From Burkholderiales bacterium (GTDB lineage: Bacteria > Pseudomonadota > Gammaproteobacteria > Burkholderiales > SHXO01): 8,434 bases of DNA. Position 1 is the stretch's first letter. Each line of letters opens with the position of its first letter. A program made the translations under genes and the position numbers. The DNA lies in contig JAHCKU010000119.1 in assembly GCA_026125625.1 (NCBI GenBank), forward strand, positions 1 through 8,434, in the 5' to 3' direction. The notes below the pieces were generated by a model that made no database searches, was not told the origin of the DNA, and saw only the letters and a program-made list of their open reading frames with translations. Below, piece after piece: positions 1-5,564 of the stretch.

Positions 1-1479
1 GCCCTGCGCCACGTCCCACGCGGTGAGCGTGCCGCGATGTCCGCCCGGGCCGGCAGTCATCGCCACCCTGGCGCCGACATAGGGCGTGCCGGCGATGTAG
101 TTGGCACGCATCGCCTCGAAGTCCATGCACAGATGGTTGGTGGGGATGTAGAGCAGGCGCGTGCGCGGCGAGTAGGCCGCCGGCTGCCAGTCCTTGGCGC
201 CGGGCGCGGCGGGACAGATGTTGCGCACATTGCGACCCTCGGCGGTCAACTTCTCGGGAATCAGCACAGGACGGCCGCTGCGCATATCGACCCGCTCGAT
301 GACGTTGGTGTATTCGAAGGCCTCTGCGCTGATCACTTCGCCGGTGGCGCGGTCCATGACGTAGAGGAAGCCGTTGCGCGAAGGATGCACGATGACCTTG
401 CGCAGCCTGCCGTCCAGTTCCAGATCGAGCACGATGTTCTCGTTCACGCCGTCATAGTCGTGCTGGTCGTGCGGCATCCATTGATAGGCCCACACCGCCT
501 GTCCGGTGTCCGGCCGGCGCGCGAAAATGCTGGCGGTCCACTTGTTGTCACCCTTGCGCTGGTCCGGATTCCACGGCCCAGGGTTGGACGTGCCGTAGTA
601 GACGAGGTCGAGGTCCGGGTCGTACGACACCCAGCCCCATACGGTGCCGCCGCCGATCTTCCACAGATCCTCCGGCCAGGTGGTCACGCCCAGATCCTTG
701 CCGCGATCCTGCTCGTAGAAAGGCTTGAACTGCGCACCGATCAGCACGTCTTCGTCCGGACCGGTGTGATAGGCGCGCCAGAGAATCTTTCCGCTGCCGG
801 CGTCGAGCGCGGTGATCCAGCCGCGCACGCCCATCTCGCCACCGCTGTTGCCCACCAGCACCTTGCCCTTGACCACCAGCGGCGCCATGGTCATGGTCTC
901 GCCGCGTCCGATGTCACCGAGCCTGGTCTTCCAGATCTGTGCGCCGCTGCGCGCGTCGACCGCGACGGTATGGTTGTCCAGCGTGTTGAAGAAAATTCGC
1001 CCGTCGTCGTAGGCCGCGCCGCGATTGACCACGTCGCAACAGGCCACACCCTGTGACTCCGACAGCGGTTGCGGGTCATACGTCCATTTCTTCTCGCCGC
1101 TGCGCGTCAGATCCAATGCGTGCAGCAGGTTGGGATAGGGCGTGACCACGTACATGGTGTCTCCCACCACCAGCGGCGCGGCCTCATGGCCGCGCAGCAC
1201 ACCGGTGGAAAACGACCATGCCAGCTGCAGCCGGCCGACGCTGTCGCGATCGATCTGCATCAGGCCACTGAAGCGCGTGAGCTGCGGGTTCTTGCCGGCC
1301 AGCGTCCACTGACCGTCGTCCTCCTGCATGGCGTTGTCCGCCTGCGCCGGCTCCAGCGCCGCGACGGCCTCGGCAGTGGGCGCCGGTGGCGGGACCGCGC
1401 TCTGTACGTCCTCGCGTGAGCATCCGGCTGCGATCAGGGAGGCCAGCAGCGTGATGACAGGCGTGAGCAAGAGCTTCAA
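1..1479 (-). CDS. PQQ-dependent methanol/alcohol dehydrogenase, lanthanide (XoxF-like) type, predicted lipoprotein, 3' end outside window
   Basis: Periplasmic quinoprotein predicted to oxidise a primary alcohol using PQQ and a metal ion. The minus-strand frame is open from TTG at 1479 to the window edge (493 codons); the family is about 600 residues, so the last 100 or so are missing. ATG is absent near the start: TTG has GGAGG six bases upstream, and the first in-frame ATG (residue 51) would remove the signal peptide. Residues 1-20 form a hydrophobic signal ending A-A-G-C, a lipobox-like site with Cys20 as lipidation candidate. Visible family hallmarks: GVACCDVVNRG with vicinal Cys147-Cys148; GGEMGVRG with metal ligand Glu215; TSNPGPWN with Asn299; and HDYDGVN with Asp341-Tyr342-Asp343. 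The extra Asp343 is the residue that separates lanthanide enzymes from calcium MxaF (family knowledge). Ligand spacing matches XoxF closely (84, 42, 2 here against 84, 43, 2). The true substrate, and whether a C-terminal haem domain follows, cannot be seen. The CBS gene lies 71 bp upstream on the same strand. Confidence 0.93.
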   Translation of the reverse strand, partial: MKLLLTPVITLLASLIAAGCSREDVQSAVPPPAPTAEAVAALEPAQADNAMQEDDGQWTLAGKNPQLTRFSGLMQIDRDSVGRLQLAWSFSTGVLRGHEAAPLVVGDTMYVVTPYPNLLHALDLTRSGEKKWTYDPQPLSESQGVACCDVVNRGAAYDDGRIFFNTLDNHTVAVDARSGAQIWKTRLGDIGRGETMTMAPLVVKGKVLVGNSGGEMGVRGWITALDAGSGKILWRAYHTGPDEDVLIGAQFKPFYEQDRGKDLGVTTWPEDLWKIGGGTVWGWVSYDPDLDLVYYGTSNPGPWNPDQRKGDNKWTASIFARRPDTGQAVWAYQWMPHDQHDYDGVNENIVLDLELDGRLRKVIVHPSRNGFLYVMDRATGEVISAEAFEYTNVIERVDMRSGRPVLIPEKLTAEGRNVRNICPAAPGAKDWQPAAYSPRTRLLYIPTNHLCMDFEAMRANYIAGTPYVGARVAMTAGPGGHRGTLTAWDVAQG

Positions 1480-1485
1480 AGCGCG

Positions 1486-1490
1486 CCTCC
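1486..1490 (-). promoter_or_regulatory. Shine-Dalgarno GGAGG fixing the TTG start of the PQQ dehydrogenase
   Basis: On the minus strand GGAGG is followed by six bases (CGCGCT) and then TTG at 1479-1477. No in-frame ATG or GTG lies near, so this site decides the start. The resulting N-terminus is a credible signal peptide, which supports the choice. Confidence 0.7.
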
Positions 1491-1508
1491 GAATTGCGCA
1501 GGATCGGA

Positions 1509-1528
1509 TCGCAGGCCGCGCGCTGCGA
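1509..1528. repeat. Short inverted repeat between CBS and PQQ dehydrogenase genes
   Basis: TCGCAG (1509-1514) and CTGCGA (1523-1528) are perfect inverted arms around an 8-base G+C-only spacer. A second small inverted repeat, GCCGC/GCGGC at 1547-1560, overlaps the CBS stop codon. Neither is followed by a T tract on the minus strand, so neither looks like an intrinsic terminator. They could be weak attenuating hairpins or chance in G+C-rich DNA. Confidence 0.3.
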
Positions 1529-1550
1529 CCTGCGAATGCATGCGTGGCCG

Positions 1551-1994
1551 CTAACGCGGCACGCCGGTCTGCGTGTGCTGTCCGCCAGGCTCGGAGATGC
1601 CGATGATGGCTTCGCCCGCGGTATCGGGACCCTCCACCAGCGCCATGTCGGCCAGCGACAGGATGCCGACCAGGCGCTTGTCGCGGTTGAGCACGGGCAG
1701 TCTGCGTACCTGGATCTGCGCCATGTTCTGTGCGACCGAGTACAGGTCATCGTCCTCGTAGCAGTACTTCACCTCGGCAGTCATCACTTCGCGTATCTGC
1801 GTGCTTGGGCCCATGCCCTTTGCCACGGCACGAATGGCGATATCGCGATCGGTGACCATGCCGACCAGCCGGTCACCTTCGCGCACCGGCAGGATGCCGG
1901 CATCGAGGGTGGCCATTTCGGCCGCGGCGTCGCGTATGGACTGCTCCGGTGTGGCGATGTGCACGTCCTGCGTCATGGCTTCGCTTACTTTCAT
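1551..1994 (-). CDS. Tandem CBS-domain protein (Bateman module), 147 aa
   Basis: Stand-alone CBS-pair protein, a class that typically senses adenine nucleotides or other ligands and acts on a partner protein; the partner here is unknown. The protein begins MKVSEAMTQDV and is cytoplasmic, with no signal or membrane segment. The first CBS motif covers about residues 7-60 (GILPVREGDRLVGMVTDRDI); the second covers about 70-125 (VRRLPVLNRDKRLVGILSLAD). Both show the typical pattern of hydrophobic strand, Gly-hydrophobic-hydrophobic and Asp at the helix start. A non-conserved tail of about 20 residues, rich in Gly, Gln and Thr, follows. I chose the start at 1994 because GGAGG precedes it by five bases and the domain begins at once; the frame stays open upstream to 2177, but that extension runs through the intergenic promoter region and resembles no domain. 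Length is normal for the family. The PQQ dehydrogenase follows 71 bp downstream on the same strand, so co-transcription is plausible. Confidence 0.93.
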   Translation of the reverse strand: MKVSEAMTQDVHIATPEQSIRDAAAEMATLDAGILPVREGDRLVGMVTDRDIAIRAVAKGMGPSTQIREVMTAEVKYCYEDDDLYSVAQNMAQIQVRRLPVLNRDKRLVGILSLADMALVEGPDTAGEAIIGISEPGGQHTQTGVPR

Positions 1995-2140
1995 GAGTAC
2001 CTCCATCCGGTAAGAGGCCATACACGCGGCAACGCCTGTGCCGGGCGGGGAATGCGCTGCGCCATGACCGGCGGCGGCCCTGCCTATAATGCCGGGCGTA
2101 AAGTCCGTTCCGGGCTTTCTGAAAACTGAGCGAGGGAGAG
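1995..2140. other. Divergent intergenic region between the CBS gene and the cupin operon
   Basis: This 146-bp gap drives genes in both directions. On the plus strand it holds TATAAT (2085-2090) and the cupin Shine-Dalgarno. On the minus strand it holds the CBS Shine-Dalgarno at about 1999-2005, but I see no convincing -10/-35 pair there. No strong palindrome that would mark a regulator site was found. Confidence 0.5.
2085..2090 (+). promoter_or_regulatory. Candidate -10 box (TATAAT) of the six-gene operon
   Basis: A perfect TATAAT lies 50 bases upstream of the cupin start in otherwise G+C-rich DNA. The best -35 match is weak: ATGACC at 2064-2069 (four of six to TTGACA) with a short 15-bp spacer. 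Transcription would start near 2097 and leave a leader of about 44 bases. The weak -35 suggests an activator may be needed. The same 146-bp gap must also hold the promoter for the divergent CBS gene, which I could not place. Confidence 0.5.
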
Positions 2141-2572
2141 ATGGTGTCGGGGGAAGAGGCCGGTAGCGAAGGTGCATCGCAGCGCGCGCAGCAGCCCTCG
2201 CGCTACTTCGTGCGCCCGCAGGATGTCGCCGCCTACCATCCGGCCAATCATGCCGGAACCACCAATCGCCGCCTGATCGGCAGCGAAAACGTCGGCGCGC
2301 GCAACCTGGAAGTGGTGCTGGGCGTGATCGAGCGCGGCCAGGGCGCGCTGCCGCATGCGCATCCCGGCATCGAGCAGGTGTGCTATCTGCTCGCCGGCCG
2401 CGCGCGCGTGGAAGTGGGAGGCGAATGTGGCGAGCTGGGGGCGGGCGATTGCTGCTTCCTGCCCGCCGGCGTGCCCCACGTATTCATTGCAGTGAGCGAG
2501 GAGCCGGTGCAGGTGCTGGTGATCTATTCGCCACCGTATGAGGAAAATCCCGCGCGCGTGGTGCGAAACTGA
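2141..2572 (+). CDS. Small single-domain cupin protein, 143 aa
   Basis: Metal-binding beta-barrel protein; members of this size serve as enzymes, metabolite sensors or isomerase-like proteins, and the role here is unknown. Cupin motif 1 is seen at about residues 66-86 (G-Q-G-A-L-P-H-A-H-P-G-I-E-Q, then Y-L-L-A-G), giving His72, His74 and Glu78 as metal ligands. Motif 2 is at about 100-115 (GAGDCCFLPAGVPHVF), giving His113. All four usual ligands are present, so a catalytic metal site is likely. The first 20 residues are polar and probably disordered. The ATG at 2141 has GAGG five bases upstream. It is the first gene of the plus-strand cluster, behind a consensus -10 box. Its stop (TGA, 2570-2572) is one base from the next start, indicating translational coupling. 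No signal peptide, so it should be cytoplasmic. Confidence 0.9.
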   Translation: MVSGEEAGSEGASQRAQQPSRYFVRPQDVAAYHPANHAGTTNRRLIGSENVGARNLEVVLGVIERGQGALPHAHPGIEQVCYLLAGRARVEVGGECGELGAGDCCFLPAGVPHVFIAVSEEPVQVLVIYSPPYEENPARVVRN

Positions 2573-2573
2573 G

Positions 2574-3536
2574 ATGAAACGACGCACCTTCCTTGCCGCA
2601 GTGACCGCTCTGGGTAGTACGCCGTGGCTGCCGGCGCAGGCTGCGGCCTACCCCATCAAGCCGATCCGGCTGGTGGTCCCGTTTGCGGCCGGCAGCGCCA
2701 CCGATTCGGTCGGACGCATTCTGGCTCAGGAGCTGTCTCGCCGCCTGGGGCAGCAGGTGATGGTGGAGAACCGGCCAGGTGCGTTCGGCCAGATCGCGGC
2801 GCAAGCGGTGACGCGCAGCGCAGCCGACGGCTACACCCTGTTCATGACCACCAACACCACCCACGGCGCCAATCCGCACCTGTTCCACAGCCTGTCTTAC
2901 GATCCGATCCGCGACTACGTCGCCATCGCGCGGCTGGGCACCCTGCCGTTCATGCTGGTGGTGACGCCGTCGCTGCCGGTCAAGACCACCGCCGAGCTGC
3001 TCGACTACGCACGCAAGGCGCCCGACGCGCTGTCCTACGCCCAGGCGAGCAGCGCCTCGCTGGTCGCCATGGAAACCATCAAGCACATGGCCGGGGTGTC
3101 CATCACCGGCGTGCAGTACAAGGCCAGTCCGCAGGCCATCGTCGACCTGATCGCCGGACGGGTGCAGGTGATGATGGCGGACTTCGCCACCGCCATGTCG
3201 CAGGTACGCGGCGGCAAGCTGCGCGTGCTCGCCGTCACCACCGGCCAGCGCTCGAGGCTGCTGCCGCAGATTCCCTCTATCGCCGAAACCCTGCCCGGCT
3301 TCGATATCACTTCGTGGAACGGCGTGTTCGCGCCGGCGAAGACGCCACCGGCGGTGGTATCCCGACTGGAGCGCGAGATCCTGGCCAGCCTGGCGCAGCC
3401 GGAAGTCGCCGCGCGCCTGGAGGGGATCGGTTTCGAGGTCGATGCCCAGGGCTCTGCTACCTTCCGCCGTTACGTGAACGAGCAGATCGCGCATTGGGGC
3501 CGGCTCATCCGCGCGGCCGGAATCGAACCGCAGTAA
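2574..3536 (+). CDS. Tripartite tricarboxylate transporter substrate-binding protein (Bug/TctC family), 320 aa
   Basis: Periplasmic solute receptor of the TTT/Bug family, which generally binds carboxylates such as citrate or aromatic and amino-acid-derived acids. The N-terminus MKRRTFLAAV resembles a Tat signal (RRxFL) with a hydrophobic stretch and likely cleavage near AQA-AAYP (about residue 23). Diagnostic motifs follow in order: YPIKPIRLVVPFAAGSATD (about 26-44), ENRPGAFGQIAAQAV (about 65-79), ADGYTL (84-89), YDPIRDY (109-115), and QYKASPQAIVDLIAGRVQV (about 181-199). Length is typical. I chose the ATG at 2574 rather than 2538: it gives a clean signal peptide and sits one base after the cupin stop (TGAGATG); neither site has a strong Shine-Dalgarno, so re-initiation is probable. 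No TctA/TctB membrane genes are in the window; orphan Bug receptors next to catabolic genes are common. The ligand is probably the acid used by this operon (inference). Confidence 0.93.
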   Translation: MKRRTFLAAVTALGSTPWLPAQAAAYPIKPIRLVVPFAAGSATDSVGRILAQELSRRLGQQVMVENRPGAFGQIAAQAVTRSAADGYTLFMTTNTTHGANPHLFHSLSYDPIRDYVAIARLGTLPFMLVVTPSLPVKTTAELLDYARKAPDALSYAQASSASLVAMETIKHMAGVSITGVQYKASPQAIVDLIAGRVQVMMADFATAMSQVRGGKLRVLAVTTGQRSRLLPQIPSIAETLPGFDITSWNGVFAPAKTPPAVVSRLEREILASLAQPEVAARLEGIGFEVDAQGSATFRRYVNEQIAHWGRLIRAAGIEPQ

Positions 3537-3566
3537 GACAAACTTCTTCACCGACAAGACCACGAC

Positions 3567-4760
3567 ATGCCCGGACCGCTGCACTCAGTACGCATCCTCG
3601 ACCTCACCACGGTGGTGATGGGGCCGTTTTCCACCCAGATCCTGGCCGAGCTCGGTGCCGACGTGATCAAGATCGAACCGCACGAAGGCGACAACATGCG
3701 CCACGTCGGACCGCTGCGCAATCCGGGCATGGGACACCTGTACATCAACCTGAACCGCGGCAAACGCTGCCTGGTGCTCAATTTGAAGAAGGAGGAAGGG
3801 CACGAGGCGTTGATGCGCCTGGTGACCAGCGCCGACGTGCTGGTGTACAACGTGCGTCCCTCCGCCATGGCGCGCCTGGGGCTGTCGTATCAGGCGCTGC
3901 AGGCGGTCAATCCGCGCCTGCTGTACGTGGGTTGCTACGGCTACTCCGAACGCGGTCCTTACGCCGGGCGCGCCGCCTACGACGATCTCATCCAGGGCGC
4001 GTCCGGCCTGCCGTGGCTGATGTCAGACGATGGCAGGCAAGCGCCGCGCTACGTGCCGATCAATCTCGCCGACCGCGTCACCGGCCTGCACGTGGTGTAC
4101 GCGGTGACCGCGGCGCTGTTCCATCGCGAGCGCACCGGGCAGGGGCAGGCGGTCGAGGTACCGATGCTGGAGAGCATCGCGCACCTGGTGCTCGGTGATC
4201 ATCTGGCGGGTCTGTCGTGGGATCCGGCGATCGGTCCGACCGGCTATGCACGGCTCCTGCATCGGCGGCCGTATGCCACGCGCGACGGCCATCTGTGCGT
4301 GCTGGTTTACAACGACAAGCAGTGGAAGAGCTTCCTGGAAGCGATCGGCCGCACCGAGCTGTGGGACGACCCGCGCTTCAACGATCACGGCCGGCGCGCG
4401 CGCCACATCGACGAGGTGTACGAGATTCTGTCGCAGATCATGCGCACGCGCACCAGTGCGGAGTGGATGGAGCTGCTGGCGCGCGCCGACATTCCTTTCG
4501 CGCGCATGAATTCGGCCGAGGACGTGGTCGCCGATCCGCACCTGAACCAGAGCGGCTTCTTCGTGCCCGAGACGCATCCGAGCGAAGGCCGGCTGCGTGC
4601 CATGCGCACGCCCAGCGACTGGTCGGTCTCGCAACCGGACATGCCCACGCCCGCCCCCCGGCTGGGCCAGCACTCGCGCGAGGTGTTGCGCGAAGCCGGT
4701 TACTCGGACGCGCAGATCGACGCACTCGCCGCGCGCGGCATCACGCTGCTGGACGAGTGA
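3567..4760 (+). CDS. CaiB/BaiF family (class III) CoA-transferase, 397 aa
   Basis: Predicted cytoplasmic enzyme moving CoA between carboxylic acids, so activating an operon substrate. The N-terminus RILDLTTVVMGPFSTQILAELGADVIKIE (residues 9-37) is the family's CoA-binding Rossmann start and aligns without gaps to formyl-CoA transferase as I recall it. Asp169, in INLADRVTG, matches the catalytic Asp169 of that enzyme. Val17 stands where formyl-CoA transferase has Gln17, arguing against formyl/oxalyl specificity. Tyr138 (AAYDD) stands where alpha-methylacyl-CoA racemases have a catalytic His, arguing against racemase activity. Other family marks are GYSERGPYAGR (125-135), ERTGQGQAVEVPM (about 190-202) and the C-terminal segment GQHSREVLREAGYSDAQI. 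Length is normal. No clear Shine-Dalgarno precedes the ATG; the gap to the binding-protein gene is 30 bp. Family is certain, substrate unknown. Confidence 0.93.
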   Translation: MPGPLHSVRILDLTTVVMGPFSTQILAELGADVIKIEPHEGDNMRHVGPLRNPGMGHLYINLNRGKRCLVLNLKKEEGHEALMRLVTSADVLVYNVRPSAMARLGLSYQALQAVNPRLLYVGCYGYSERGPYAGRAAYDDLIQGASGLPWLMSDDGRQAPRYVPINLADRVTGLHVVYAVTAALFHRERTGQGQAVEVPMLESIAHLVLGDHLAGLSWDPAIGPTGYARLLHRRPYATRDGHLCVLVYNDKQWKSFLEAIGRTELWDDPRFNDHGRRARHIDEVYEILSQIMRTRTSAEWMELLARADIPFARMNSAEDVVADPHLNQSGFFVPETHPSEGRLRAMRTPSDWSVSQPDMPTPAPRLGQHSREVLREAGYSDAQIDALAARGITLLDE

Positions 4761-4862
4761 CGTTCATGGCCTCATCAGTGTCTCACCCTCGATAGAATCG
4801 CATGGGTCACGCACGTGATGTTTTTTGAACACCCCTGACTTCATCAACGACCACGAATCGAC
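4761..4862 (+). other. Largest gap in the plus-strand cluster, with possible internal promoter or weak stop
   Basis: This 102-bp gap separates the CoA-transferase and aldolase-like genes. It holds TAGAAT at 4793-4798 (five of six to a -10 box, without a convincing -35), the interrupted palindrome TCACG-CA-CGTGA at 4807-4818, and six T at 4821-4826. The palindrome plus T run could be a very weak terminator (four-base stem if the loop has four bases) or a regulator site. It contains no credible coding sequence. Confidence 0.4.
4807..4818. repeat. Interrupted palindrome TCACG-CA-CGTGA followed by T6
   Basis: Five-base perfect inverted arms are separated by two bases, with a T6 run starting three bases after. 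It lies 45 bp upstream of the aldolase-like gene. As DNA it could be an operator half-site pair; as RNA the loop is too small for a strong terminator. Confidence 0.45.
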
Positions 4863-5552
4863 ATGGACCATCACAATCTTTTCGAGCAACTGCGCAAGTT
4901 CGACACTCCCACCATCTGCAATGCGCTGGAGATCGCTACCGGCGGGCGTATGACCAGTGGCTTCACCCGCCAGCGCCTGATCGCCTCCGCGCCCAAGCTG
5001 CCGCCCATCGTCGGCTATGCGCGTACCGTGGCCGTGCGCTGCTCGGTGCCGTTCGATCCTGCCGGCCGCAAGGAACGCCTGCTCGGCTATTACGACTATC
5101 TCTCGCAGGGGCCGCGCCCCACCATCGCCGTGGTGCAGGACGTCGACAGCCAGCCCGGCCTGGGGGCTTTCTGGGGAGAGGTGAACACCACCGTGCACTA
5201 CGGGCTCGGCTGCATTGGTGCGGTGACCAATGGCTCGATGCGCGACCTGGACATGATGCATCCGCAGTTCCAGTGCCTGGCCGCGACCTTGAGCCCGAGT
5301 CACGCCTACATCCAGGTGCTGGAGTTCGGCAGGCAGGTGGACGTGCTGGGGATGGTGGTGGCCGACGGCGACATCGTGCACGCGGACTACCACGGCGCCG
5401 TAGTGATTCCCGTGCAGGCCCTGGAGAAGCTGCCGGCGGCCATCGACCTCATGGCGCGCAAGGAGAAGGTCATTCTCGATGCGGCGCGCCAGCCCGGCTT
5501 CGACGCGCACAAGATGCGCGCGGCCATGGCCGCTTCGGAGCAGGTCAAGTAG
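4863..5552 (+). CDS. RraA-like / HMG-aldolase-family protein, 229 aa
   Basis: Member of the RraA/demethylmenaquinone-methyltransferase-like fold, whose enzymatic members are Mg-dependent class II pyruvate aldolases (4-hydroxy-4-methyl-2-oxoglutarate aldolase) that can also decarboxylate oxaloacetate. Family motifs: FDTPTICNAL (13-22) near the N-terminus; WGEV at 104-107, matching the GEL-type substrate loop; GCIGAVTNGSMRD (116-128) with the Arg127-Asp128 pair that binds substrate and metal; and ADGDIVHADYHGAVVIP (167-183), the C-terminal signature. The Arg-Asp pair favours an active enzyme over a pure RNase E regulator. Length matches the long HMG-aldolase-like group rather than RraA (about 160 aa). 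The ATG at 4863 is the first start after a stop in the same frame at 4836-4838; no strong Shine-Dalgarno is seen. The amidohydrolase gene starts 12 bp after its stop. Likely role (inference): C-C cleavage or decarboxylation of a keto acid intermediate. Confidence 0.88.
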   Translation: MDHHNLFEQLRKFDTPTICNALEIATGGRMTSGFTRQRLIASAPKLPPIVGYARTVAVRCSVPFDPAGRKERLLGYYDYLSQGPRPTIAVVQDVDSQPGLGAFWGEVNTTVHYGLGCIGAVTNGSMRDLDMMHPQFQCLAATLSPSHAYIQVLEFGRQVDVLGMVVADGDIVHADYHGAVVIPVQALEKLPAAIDLMARKEKVILDAARQPGFDAHKMRAAMAASEQVK

Positions 5553-5564
5553 GCGGCCCGGATC

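Noticed and set aside
37..1056. 339-codon plus-strand open frame
   Set aside because: It is the exact antisense of the PQQ dehydrogenase, whose metal and PQQ motifs prove the minus strand; the plus-strand product has no recognisable motif.
3346..3358. Inverted repeat CCACCG-G-CGGTGG inside the Bug gene
   Set aside because: It lies within well-conserved coding sequence, where G+C-rich codons for Pro and Val readily produce such arms; no T tract follows.
2484..3584. 366-codon minus-strand frame and 524-codon plus-strand frame (2624-4198) over the Bug and CoA-transferase genes
   Set aside because: Both overlap genes with clear family motifs and give low-complexity Arg/Gly/His/Ala-rich products; they are G+C-driven open frames.
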